Shown piece after piece: positions 7,546 to 15,224 of a stretch of 22,944 nt of DNA. Every line of letters begins with the position of its first letter. Positions within the stretch are counted from its first letter, which is position 1. This stretch comes from a virus: positions 1 through 22,944 of IMG/VR virus record IMGVR_UViG_3300031565_005582; one strand, given 5' to 3'. Under the pieces are notes generated by a model. That model did no database searches and was not told where the DNA came from. It was given only the letters and a program-made list of their open reading frames with translations. Both the position numbers and the translations under genes were made by a program.

Positions 7546-8417
7546 TAGACCCCCTCGAGTATACCTGTACAAAGCACCTGCGCCGTCGCGTCCGGCATTG
7601 AACCCCAACCACCGTAGCCGTCGCGGAGCTCCACCTCGGAAGGGAAGCCCTCCATGGCCGCCAGGGCTTCGCCCTGGTCGCCATCATGGTAGCGGTGGTA
7701 CAGAGCCGTAAAGACGCAGCTCCCCTTATCACCGGCGTACCACGCCGCGATAAGCGCCTTCTCCGAAGAATCAATCTCCCCTTGCATCCGTCCAGTGGCA
7801 TGAACGGCCAAAGCTGTCAGATACTTATTGTGATCGGCGACGACTCCGTCGCTGTTAAGAAGAGCCAGGCCCTCAAGACCGCCGCTGAGATACGCCTGCA
7901 CCGAGAGGAGAAATGGCTCGAGGTGGCGTACGTTGGTAATCTCACGATCACCTTCACCACATATCCAGTTGTTACTATTCAAATACTCGAGCGTGCGGTT
8001 TACCTGAGGAAGCGAATCCGGGCCTTTGGATATCCAGTAGTGAGCAAGACCGATAAAACCATCGCCGCTGCACTCGGACTTGGAGTCAGGCTGGCCGTCT
8101 CCGTTCATATCCGCCAGGCATGACATATTGTCACGGTACCACTTTCCGTCACGATCCCACTCAAGGTCGTCCAGGTCGAAATTGTCTTTCGGGCAGTACG
8201 CAGCCGTCAAGGCTTTGAAAGTGAGCTTGTCGCAACGGGCCAGGTAAATGTCGTCGGTGATCGTCGCGCAGTAGTGGTCGCGAAGAGCAACGTGCGCCGC
8301 CGTGTCCTGCTGCGTCGCCTTTTCCTCGTGCTTTGCGCAGCCGAAAATATAGACGAGAAGCATCGCCCACGAAAGGAAGACGAAGAGTACGACGCCGTAT
8401 CGTGCGAGCTCTTTCAT
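7545..8417 (-). CDS. Putative exported lipoprotein, Cys-rich, unknown function
   Basis: A 290-aa protein starting with ATG in a TGATG overlap. Residues 8-26 are a hydrophobic helix (GVVLFVFLSWAMLLVYIFG) ending in IFGC, an imperfect lipobox (Phe at -2 is unusual) with the candidate lipidated Cys at 27. Eight more Cys (50, 62, 75, 100, 116, 153, 234, 283) follow, which suits disulfides outside the cytoplasm. DMNGDGQPDSKSE (103-115) looks like an acidic calcium-binding loop. The rest is mainly helical, with tetratricopeptide-like amphipathic segments but no family I recognise. It lies between a signal-peptide fibre-like protein and the nozzle gene. A membrane-anchored, non-lipidated form is the alternative. 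A role at the host envelope, such as receptor masking, is a hypothesis only. Confidence 0.7.
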   Translation of the reverse strand: MKELARYGVVLFVFLSWAMLLVYIFGCAKHEEKATQQDTAAHVALRDHYCATITDDIYLARCDKLTFKALTAAYCPKDNFDLDDLEWDRDGKWYRDNMSCLADMNGDGQPDSKSECSGDGFIGLAHYWISKGPDSLPQVNRTLEYLNSNNWICGEGDREITNVRHLEPFLLSVQAYLSGGLEGLALLNSDGVVADHNKYLTALAVHATGRMQGEIDSSEKALIAAWYAGDKGSCVFTALYHRYHDGDQGEALAAMEGFPSEVELRDGYGGWGSMPDATAQVLCTGILEGV

Positions 8418-10537
8418 CACATTACCCCGCCAATGCGACTAACTGACATTGTTGTTAGCTGATTTGTAGCGTGCCCGTAAAATGTGACATCGTCACTGTC
8501 GTCGCCAGCATCACCAGCTTCCCCCCACAACGACACATAATCACCAGCATTTAGGCTAAGAATAACAGTGCCATTTAACATGTATTTTTTATCGGCGGCC
8601 AAATCAGAAATCAGACCGCCAACATACTCAGCGCCAGTACCATTTTTTAATAAATACGTCTGTATATATGTCGTTGTACTTCCCCCTTTTGTACCAGCAT
8701 AAACAGCATAAGATATAGAGTACTTCCCAGCAGTTGGCGCATAGAAACGTCCAGAAGATAGCGCATTATGCGTATCTGTAGTTGCACCATCAAAAACAAC
8801 TTCTTCTGCGGACGAAGTGTCGTCAATGGTTTGTGAAGATGTTAAATAGTATTGGGCAGCTACCACTTCGCTTGCAGCTATGGCGGCAGGGCCGGATACT
8901 TTAGATATAGATAAATAGCTTGTTTCGGATACTGTCCACGCAGCTCCAGTAGTGTTTAAAACTGCCTGTATGACTATGGTATCTCCGGCGTTAAAAGGTA
9001 GGGTTATTGAGCCAACACGGTTAGTCGGCTGTGTTACCGAACCAGATAGCGGCTGCGAATATATGAAGTACGTTGTTGTGCTATTAACGTATACAGCTAA
9101 AGCATTGCTACCCGTACCCGTTACCGCTACGGAATCGCCAAACACGGCAGACGAAATATTATAAGTTCCGCTGACCTTTACCGTGTAAGTGTCCGACCCA
9201 TTCCATGCTGAATGCGTATCCTGCGTAATAGTAGGGAAGTCTATTTCATCGAGATCATTGTCCGTTACTGTCTGCGCCCCACCAGCAAAGGCAGTAAAAC
9301 TTACTAAGCGCGTATCCGCATCGGATGAAACAACCGTGTTTGAAGACCAGCCTACGATGGGGACGGATGCACGAATAAAAATATCGTCACCTGCGCCATA
9401 AGCAACTGGCTGGCCGGCGGTTCCATCCCACCATGCCGCTCCATCTGACGATTGTATTGCAAAGCCGCCGCCGCTGACTAATAGCACGCCATCAAATGTT
9501 TGATTACCGGCGTCGTAGTACGCGGCACTTCCAAGAGTGAATGCGGTTGCCGTTGACATTTTAGCCGTGTCCATCACGCCAACTTCAGCAAACTGATAGC
9601 TAATGTTGCCTGTTATTCCCGTAGGGTCAATATGCGATATCTGAATGTCAGCAGTATCACCAACCCTTCGGTATCTGCCTGTAAGCGTACCGGCGGTTAT
9701 ATTCGCCGCCGTTGGTGTAAAACTCTTCCAATCCGTCATCGCCGGGCCGTGAGCCTTAGCTGAAGGCCCTACTGAAATGTTGTCGAAAACCATCGTGAAC
9801 GCCGCGCTCGTATCGATGGCATGGATGGCAAGACGATAATCTGTGTAGCCAGTATTTGTTTGAAAATACCCCTCATACTTTCCGCTACCGTCAACTGTGA
9901 ACGGCGTTGGCTGTATGACGGTATTGGCGCTCGCCGGATTGCCAATAACATAAACGGTCAAAGCCGACGGATCGGTTGGATCCGAAGAATCGCCGTAGTC
10001 AAATGTTCCACTGCTCACATAGTAGTAAAACTCCACCTTCATCATCTGAGGGTGGTTGGCGAACTCTGTGTCCACGGAGAAGTCGTAAGAAACACCCTCG
10101 CCCTGCGCGCTTCCACCTCCGGCGTGCGTTATCTCCATCGAATATGTGCCGAGCTGGTTATCGGTGCTCTCAATAGCTACGGATATTTCATCCGCACTAC
10201 CACCAGTGCCATCCACCGGCGCGTCGACCGCGCCGTCGTCGTAAGCCGTCCAACCGGTTACAGTTCCGTCTTCAAAATCATAGTTATCTATGTAATTGAT
10301 CCCCGTGGAGCTTCCTGAGCCAACCTCTTTTACCACGTCCACGCCGGCGCCGTCGTCGGTAACAGTGTAAAGCTTCTTACTCGCAGCAAAAAGCCTCACA
10401 TCATTGGATCCACTGCCCGGACCAGCCGGATCCGACGCCTGGTGGTCAAACTCAATTACCGGGCCTTCCAAATAAGCAAACGTGCCCGACATGAGCAGAA
10501 TACAGAAAACGACAATGGCGTACTTAAATTTACTCAT
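8417..10537 (-). CDS. Exported fibre-like protein, CBM-like and two C1q-like domains
   Basis: A 706-aa protein starting with ATG in a TAATG overlap, with AGGA 8 nt upstream. It has a signal-peptide-like N-terminus: basic MSKFK, hydrophobic YAIVVFCILLM, and a possible cleavage after Ala21 (TFA). Residues about 82-258 begin YIDNYDFEDGTVTGW and read as a jelly-roll similar to carbohydrate-binding modules. Residues 268-400 begin MTDWKSFTPTAANI with YRRVGDTADI, a repeat-type beta domain seen in environmental phage proteins. Residues 405-548 and 557-703 are two C1q/TNF-like domains; both contain a His-containing DTH start, an AGKYSISY/SGTYNISS strand, an NAGD turn and a final strand of the SISKVSG/SVSRIGG type. 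Receptor or glycan binding is likely. Whether it is part of the virion or exported by the cell is open. Confidence 0.75.
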   Translation of the reverse strand: MSKFKYAIVVFCILLMSGTFAYLEGPVIEFDHQASDPAGPGSGSNDVRLFAASKKLYTVTDDGAGVDVVKEVGSGSSTGINYIDNYDFEDGTVTGWTAYDDGAVDAPVDGTGGSADEISVAIESTDNQLGTYSMEITHAGGGSAQGEGVSYDFSVDTEFANHPQMMKVEFYYYVSSGTFDYGDSSDPTDPSALTVYVIGNPASANTVIQPTPFTVDGSGKYEGYFQTNTGYTDYRLAIHAIDTSAAFTMVFDNISVGPSAKAHGPAMTDWKSFTPTAANITAGTLTGRYRRVGDTADIQISHIDPTGITGNISYQFAEVGVMDTAKMSTATAFTLGSAAYYDAGNQTFDGVLLVSGGGFAIQSSDGAAWWDGTAGQPVAYGAGDDIFIRASVPIVGWSSNTVVSSDADTRLVSFTAFAGGAQTVTDNDLDEIDFPTITQDTHSAWNGSDTYTVKVSGTYNISSAVFGDSVAVTGTGSNALAVYVNSTTTYFIYSQPLSGSVTQPTNRVGSITLPFNAGDTIVIQAVLNTTGAAWTVSETSYLSISKVSGPAAIAASEVVAAQYYLTSSQTIDDTSSAEEVVFDGATTDTHNALSSGRFYAPTAGKYSISYAVYAGTKGGSTTTYIQTYLLKNGTGAEYVGGLISDLAADKKYMLNGTVILSLNAGDYVSLWGEAGDAGDDSDDVTFYGHATNQLTTMSVSRIGGVM

Positions 10538-13362
10538 TATCCAATTCCTATAAGGCGATAAGTGCCAGCTGGTAGGTCGATCATCGACGTTACCCGGACT
10601 TGGGTAGCCGAAGGATGGTCGATCTTGACGTCCATAACTTGATGATTATTTGAATTGTCTTTGAACTGCCAAATGCACTGGCGCGAATCACTCACGCGAC
10701 CGCGTGCCGGGGTGTCCGATCCGTCCACGGTGTACGTCACCGTTGCCGTCGATCCGTCCCATGTTGCGGCGTCTTCATACTCCCACCGGTCGATGCTCAT
10801 CTTGAGCCACACCGCACCGGTGTCGACCAGGACGTCGTTTAAGTCGGTATCAAAAATGGCCCGGCCAGCTGCTGACGACGCCGGCCTGCCGGCTGTCGTG
10901 TAGTTCTCGAGACGAGCGCTTTTCAACTGACCAGAGACATAAATGTCTTTAATGTAATGAGTCGCGTCCCCCAAGTCTTCGGCGCCGTTGCCAGTCGGAC
11001 GCAGAAGAGTCGTCCAAATAACCGCTCCGTTAGCCGCCGCAGAGTTAGGAGAAAGAGTCAGGTTCTCCGCCGTCGTGTCAGAGCCGTATATCTGCGTACC
11101 GCCTGTACGTCCAGCAACCATGACATACTGGGAATGGTCGTCATCACCAAGCCCAGAGATTGTACCGTGGTCGACTTCAGTGTCAGGCGCAGATGCCGCC
11201 CACTTGGCACCGTCCCAGAACAAAGCATCACCGGAATTTGGCGCGCCGACCGTGGCAAATGTCATCAGATTTGCAATTGAGAACGTCGTCGTACCGTCCT
11301 GAATATTCCCGTCAATCCAAAGATCATTCCACCGTTTACCCGTTTTCCCTATGTCCCAAGCTGAATCGGTCTCAGGATAATACGCCGCGCCCAACTCAAT
11401 GAGACCCGTGCCGTTAGGGTCAATGATAATGCTACCATTGGTGTCGGTCGACGATATCGTATTGCCGTCAAGCAAAAGGTTATCGACCGGAAGCGCCGAC
11501 TTTAAAGCGTCGAGCGTCTCAAGTGCAAGCTGAACCGTCGTGTCCGCAACCGTGAGCCACCCACTGAAAGCACCTGAATTAACGGAGATAAGCGCAGCTG
11601 ATCCCACCGCGCCGCCACCGACAAGCTTTGTGTTAAATGTCGACTTGCTGACAGTCAAATCGTATATGTAGCCACCGGCAACGTTGTTGTCGACGACTGC
11701 GTAGCCAAGCTGCGCCAGCTCAAGACCGGCCAACTCATTAGTGGCTATAGACACCGTACCGGCGCCTACTGCCGAAAGCGCCTGTGTGTTATTGTCGTAC
11801 GCCGCAGCATTCATAACGGCATAGTACGTTGGTGTTGCCGTGTTCTTATCGTCTTTACTTATATAAAGTACGTAAGCGCCAACTGAAGATGCGCCGGACG
11901 TGTTGAGAGCTGTAGGCGTCCCCGCAGCGTTGTAAAACATTGGCAGCTCGGTCGCCTGGCTGTACATCACCCAATTGCCCGAGCCATCCGTATAATAAAT
12001 ATTCCATACAACACCGGCACCAGCCGAGTCAGCGATCGTCGTCTCAAGCCCATGGTCCTCAAGGACATCGGCGCCGACAATTTTAACCTGCCTATCGCCG
12101 GCAGCCGCTCCCGTGCCCGTTGCGACACGAGTTATAATTGCACCAGTTCCTCTTATGACAATCCCGACGTTATTATGTAAATATAAAGATAAACTTGTCT
12201 GTGCGTTGTAAGGATGATCTTCACGCACTGTACGTAAATTGACGCCGTCTTGAAGAACCTCAAACAATACGATATAAGATGTGTAAAGCCCTGTCATCGA
12301 TGTCGTCGTGCCTATCGTACCAGTTGAATCAATATAGACATAATGCAGTGTGTTCGACGCCGACAGATCCACCGTCTGCCCGCCAGCCCACGACACCGCC
12401 TTACCGTTAATAAAACCAGTGCCGGCGCGCAGGACGGTAAAGTCGCCGCTGGATATCGAATAATACGCGCCCGCGCCAGCCCAAGCGTCCACTCCGGTAC
12501 AATCCATGGCACTTACGGATGCCTGCAGCTGGTTTATCGCTCCGACGAATGATGAACCCGACGTTAGAATAGATGTACCGAAAGCTGTGTTTGACGCATC
12601 CCCGATGTTAATAGCCGTCGATACGTTTGCGTCCTTTAAACCGCCGTCAATACGCCACGCGTCCGCCGTGGCGAGTGTACCGGAGCTGTCCGAGAAAGCG
12701 CCGCTTTCCGCTATGGTTACGGTTCCGACCGTTACCTCATCGGACCATATTTTAAGCCATCGCTCGGTAGTCGTACCAAGTGACCATGTGCTGTCCACCT
12801 GTGGACGGGCGTTATCAGCACATTGAATGTAACCAGTCTGCGCTCCGACGCCGTCGCCAGCGTTGGCGTGTAACGTCAAATGGCTATTGGCACTCGCACC
12901 GCCAAAAATATGCTGGCCAGCATTAACACCCGTAAAAGCAGTGCCCGCACTGTCCAAATCATCGTAGCCATGCTTATAAACGTAAAAATCAAGCGTCTTA
13001 CTAAGGAAACCCGAAAGTATCTGGTCATAACCCCAGTCCATGTCGGTTATCTTATACCACTTCGCAGCTGAGTCACCTTCGCGCTGCTGCCACTGGTACC
13101 CGGCGGCGTTACCGTCTCCGTCGTCGGTGACGACACGGTAATCGCCAATACTGTTACCAGACGATGGAAGATCGCCAGGGGTGTCGACCGCATCCTGCGG
13201 ATACGGATAGAAAACGTTGAACACCCAGTCGAGCGCTTCCTGAAGATTAGTAATACCAGGGAGTGTTGAGTGGGTGTAAGCAAATTCAGATGTAGAATGC
13301 CGGTAAATATGCTGGTGCGGACCAATAACCACGCCGCGTGGGTCATGCTCGAAAGAACTCAT
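10537..13362 (-). CDS. Large tail-fibre-like / receptor-binding protein
   Basis: A 941-aa protein with GGGAG 9 nt before its ATG and no signal peptide. The N-terminal 115 residues (GITNLQEALDWVFNVFYPY, then DYRVVTDDGDGNAAGYQWQQ and ITDMDWGYDQIL) look like a virion-anchoring domain. The shaft contains repeated strands of the type TWSLGTTTERWLKIWSD, AWDIGKTGKRWNDLWIDG and EDLGDATHYIKDIYVSG, common in fibre or beta-helix proteins. The motif HGTISGLGDDDHSQYVMVAG followed by RTGG is a recurrent phage fibre motif. The C-terminus (DSRQCIWQFKDNSNN, ending PAGTYRLIGIG) is a compact beta domain. It lies directly before the gene for a second, signal-peptide-bearing fibre-like protein. Specific receptor and enzymatic activity cannot be told. 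Confidence 0.8.
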   Translation of the reverse strand: MSSFEHDPRGVVIGPHQHIYRHSTSEFAYTHSTLPGITNLQEALDWVFNVFYPYPQDAVDTPGDLPSSGNSIGDYRVVTDDGDGNAAGYQWQQREGDSAAKWYKITDMDWGYDQILSGFLSKTLDFYVYKHGYDDLDSAGTAFTGVNAGQHIFGGASANSHLTLHANAGDGVGAQTGYIQCADNARPQVDSTWSLGTTTERWLKIWSDEVTVGTVTIAESGAFSDSSGTLATADAWRIDGGLKDANVSTAINIGDASNTAFGTSILTSGSSFVGAINQLQASVSAMDCTGVDAWAGAGAYYSISSGDFTVLRAGTGFINGKAVSWAGGQTVDLSASNTLHYVYIDSTGTIGTTTSMTGLYTSYIVLFEVLQDGVNLRTVREDHPYNAQTSLSLYLHNNVGIVIRGTGAIITRVATGTGAAAGDRQVKIVGADVLEDHGLETTIADSAGAGVVWNIYYTDGSGNWVMYSQATELPMFYNAAGTPTALNTSGASSVGAYVLYISKDDKNTATPTYYAVMNAAAYDNNTQALSAVGAGTVSIATNELAGLELAQLGYAVVDNNVAGGYIYDLTVSKSTFNTKLVGGGAVGSAALISVNSGAFSGWLTVADTTVQLALETLDALKSALPVDNLLLDGNTISSTDTNGSIIIDPNGTGLIELGAAYYPETDSAWDIGKTGKRWNDLWIDGNIQDGTTTFSIANLMTFATVGAPNSGDALFWDGAKWAASAPDTEVDHGTISGLGDDDHSQYVMVAGRTGGTQIYGSDTTAENLTLSPNSAAANGAVIWTTLLRPTGNGAEDLGDATHYIKDIYVSGQLKSARLENYTTAGRPASSAAGRAIFDTDLNDVLVDTGAVWLKMSIDRWEYEDAATWDGSTATVTYTVDGSDTPARGRVSDSRQCIWQFKDNSNNHQVMDVKIDHPSATQVRVTSMIDLPAGTYRLIGIG

Positions 13363-13365
13363 CTG

Positions 13366-13590
13366 CTAAATCTCCCAAGTAGAATCCCACGTCGTTACGG
13401 ACTCCAACGTCTTCTCGACGTCACCATTGACGTCATACGTATACTGCGTACGTATCGCCACGTCGCCGTGCGATGCGCTCGCCGCAGCCTGGTACATACT
13501 CGTAATCTGCCTCGAGGCGTTGCGCACATAATAAGCTTTAAGCATCTCACGATTCAACGTGACAATTTGCCCCTGATCTTCGCGTCCCAT
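13366..13590 (-). CDS. Small phage protein of unknown function
   Basis: A 74-aa protein. The ATG at 13590 is chosen because GAGGG lies 5 nt before it; a TTG 12 nt upstream is possible but would begin inside the T-tract/SD zone. It starts with a charged helix (EDQGQIVTLNREMLKAYYVR) and ends in a beta hairpin (IRTQYTYDVNGDVEKTLESV, then TTWDSTWEI). I recall short phage proteins with a similar TEYTYDxxG...TWDSxW ending beside fibre genes, but know no function. It stands immediately after an intrinsic terminator and 3 nt before the 941-aa fibre gene. The SD of the fibre gene is encoded in its last codons, so the two are probably translated together. A fibre chaperone or virion joining protein are both possible. 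Confidence 0.72.
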   Translation of the reverse strand: MGREDQGQIVTLNREMLKAYYVRNASRQITSMYQAAASASHGDVAIRTQYTYDVNGDVEKTLESVTTWDSTWEI

Positions 13591-13605
13591 CGCATCCCTC
13601 AACGG

Positions 13606-13632
13606 AAAAAAAGAAAGGGGGCGAGAGCCCCC
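13606..13632 (-). terminator. Intrinsic terminator after the 503-aa gene
   Basis: On the minus strand a perfect 6-bp stem GGGGGC/GCCCCC with a 4-nt TCTC loop is followed by TTTCTTTTTTT. It begins 6 nt after the stop codon of the 503-aa signal-peptide gene and ends about 15 nt before the ATG of the 74-aa gene. No room remains for a promoter between them, so downstream genes depend on read-through or on promoters inside coding sequence. Confidence 0.85.
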
Positions 13633-13638
13633 GTTTGC

Positions 13639-15150
13639 TTAGTTGGTGGTTACGTCCACAACTTCAAAGTTATGAAGGTAAAATCCAGCTGATTGTACGT
13701 CACTTTGAAGTACATAAATGTACGGCACAATTACTTCATCGGTATCGAAGTCAAACGCAAGAGCGGCGGTAGGATCGGCCAAAGCGCCGTTCTCGCCAAG
13801 CTGAAGCCAAGTGCTCGAAGCGTCGATTGCGGAAGCACCGCTGTTATCTCCGGCAGTGTGCGCACTGGCGTTAGCGATGTGTAGCGCGAACTTTGCTTTG
13901 ATGTCATTCAAAACAGTTACACACTCGGCAAGTGTCGTCGGATTCGTATCGGAGATCAGCGAATCATCGTCGTCATTGTCAGCCTGGTGAAATACCCAAG
14001 ATGCGCCGAGCTGTGCGTCCGCTTCGTGCGCGGCATACGAATCTTGTAGCTCGGACACCGCCAAAATAAGCGTCGCTGTGGTGGTCGGCGCCGCCAAAGC
14101 AATAGCTGTATCGGCAGAGATGTGCTCCTCACCACCTGCACCCTGGTCGGCGTAGTGAGTATTGAACACCGATTTAAGATCCGCAGTGAGGTCTATGGCT
14201 GTTTGAAGCCTCGCCTCGTCACCGATATAGATTTTAATGTCCATGTACTCACCATCGGCGATGTCTTGCGTCGTGTTTACTTCCGCCTCACCGGCGTCGG
14301 CAAGGTTTGACACCACCTTAAGCAGTGCCGCCGCCGCCTTGGTGTTAATAGCTACCGCGTAGTAATCATCATAATTACCAAGCGTAGTTCCGTAAGCCAT
14401 GGCCTTGCGAAGTCCGACGTACATACCGTCGATGCCGTTACCTGTGGTAAGCTCTAACTTAGCGCGGAAATAAAAGTTATCGGTGTCGACGACTTTGGAA
14501 ACGTCGCTCGCCGTGGCACCAGTGCCGAACTCAAGGGCATCGTCCTGTGTCTGGTCGCCGGCAAGGTTAAAACCCTTACCAGTAACCCAGTTAACACCTA
14601 TCGTCTGCGCTACAGTGTTAAACCACTCGAAGTGATGTCCTCGTACCTCAATAGCGTTAACGTCGCCCTGGCCAGCACCAGCGACACCGCCATTGCCAGG
14701 ACCACTGAACGCGCCACTGAGACCTTCAAAATTGAAAATCATTTGGCTTCTGTCGATGTTCTCGAGGCCAACCGCACCGTCAGCAATCTTGGCGTTGGTG
14801 ACTGCATCTGCAGCTATTTCGGCAGTGCCGACGGCGCCGGTCTCAATCTGGGAAGCTCCCACCGAGTCGGCACTCAACGTCAATGCGCCTGTGTTGGCTA
14901 TCGTCGCGTCACCAGACAATGCCACGCCTGCACCGACGTTGCTTCCGTTACCTACAACGAGGTAAGTGTCTGTTAAAGCAATCTCGCCGGCAGTCACCGA
15001 CTCAGCATTTTGAATCAGAGTACCAAGCTGAGTTTGTCGCCCAACCGTACCCCAGTGGTTAAGTAAATACACCTCGCTGGTGGTGATAGTCGCATAGGCT
15101 ATCGGCACCAACACCACAAAAAGAAGCAGAGCTCCTATGATCTTTTTCAT
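13639..15150 (-). CDS. Signal-peptide-bearing structural-like protein with His-pair repeats
   Basis: A 503-aa protein with GGAGG 10 nt before its ATG. The first 20 residues are a classic Sec signal peptide: MKKIIGALLLFVVLVPIAYA with an A-Y-A cleavage site. Residues 45-130 hold fibre-type repeats (VVGNGSNVGAGVALSGDATI; AVTNAKIADGAV), typical of trimeric phage fibres. A jelly-roll or LamG-like region runs from about 165 to 310 and seems to resume at 462-500 (AFDFDTDEVIVPYIYVLQSD). Between them is a helical insert with three imperfect repeats, each with two His and an Asp ([FY]-x-x-H, 6-12 residues, H-x(2,3)-D). It is bounded by intrinsic terminators on both sides and directly follows the capsid gene. 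It could be a head decoration or fibre protein, or an exported envelope protein. Confidence 0.75.
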   Translation of the reverse strand: MKKIIGALLLFVVLVPIAYATITTSEVYLLNHWGTVGRQTQLGTLIQNAESVTAGEIALTDTYLVVGNGSNVGAGVALSGDATIANTGALTLSADSVGASQIETGAVGTAEIAADAVTNAKIADGAVGLENIDRSQMIFNFEGLSGAFSGPGNGGVAGAGQGDVNAIEVRGHHFEWFNTVAQTIGVNWVTGKGFNLAGDQTQDDALEFGTGATASDVSKVVDTDNFYFRAKLELTTGNGIDGMYVGLRKAMAYGTTLGNYDDYYAVAINTKAAAALLKVVSNLADAGEAEVNTTQDIADGEYMDIKIYIGDEARLQTAIDLTADLKSVFNTHYADQGAGGEEHISADTAIALAAPTTTATLILAVSELQDSYAAHEADAQLGASWVFHQADNDDDDSLISDTNPTTLAECVTVLNDIKAKFALHIANASAHTAGDNSGASAIDASSTWLQLGENGALADPTAALAFDFDTDEVIVPYIYVLQSDVQSAGFYLHNFEVVDVTTN

Positions 15151-15179
15151 CGCTTAAGAACCTCCAAATAGGCGACCGG

Positions 15180-15215
15180 AAAAAATAGACCGCACGCTCT
15201 TAAACGTGCGATCTA
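15180..15215 (-). terminator. Intrinsic terminator after the major capsid gene
   Basis: On the minus strand an 11-bp stem with one mismatch (TAGATCGCACG/CGTGCGGTCTA) and an 8-nt loop is followed by six T. It starts about 10 nt after the capsid stop codon. Placement behind the capsid gene is common in phages, where it sets the level of capsid mRNA above that of later genes. The next ATG is 29 nt beyond it, too close for a complete promoter in between. Confidence 0.88.
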
Positions 15216-15224
15216 CGCTGTGAC

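Noticed and set aside
9821-10318. Plus-strand open frame of about 165 codons opposite the 706-aa gene
   Set aside because: Shadow of a real gene; no start context and no plausible protein family.
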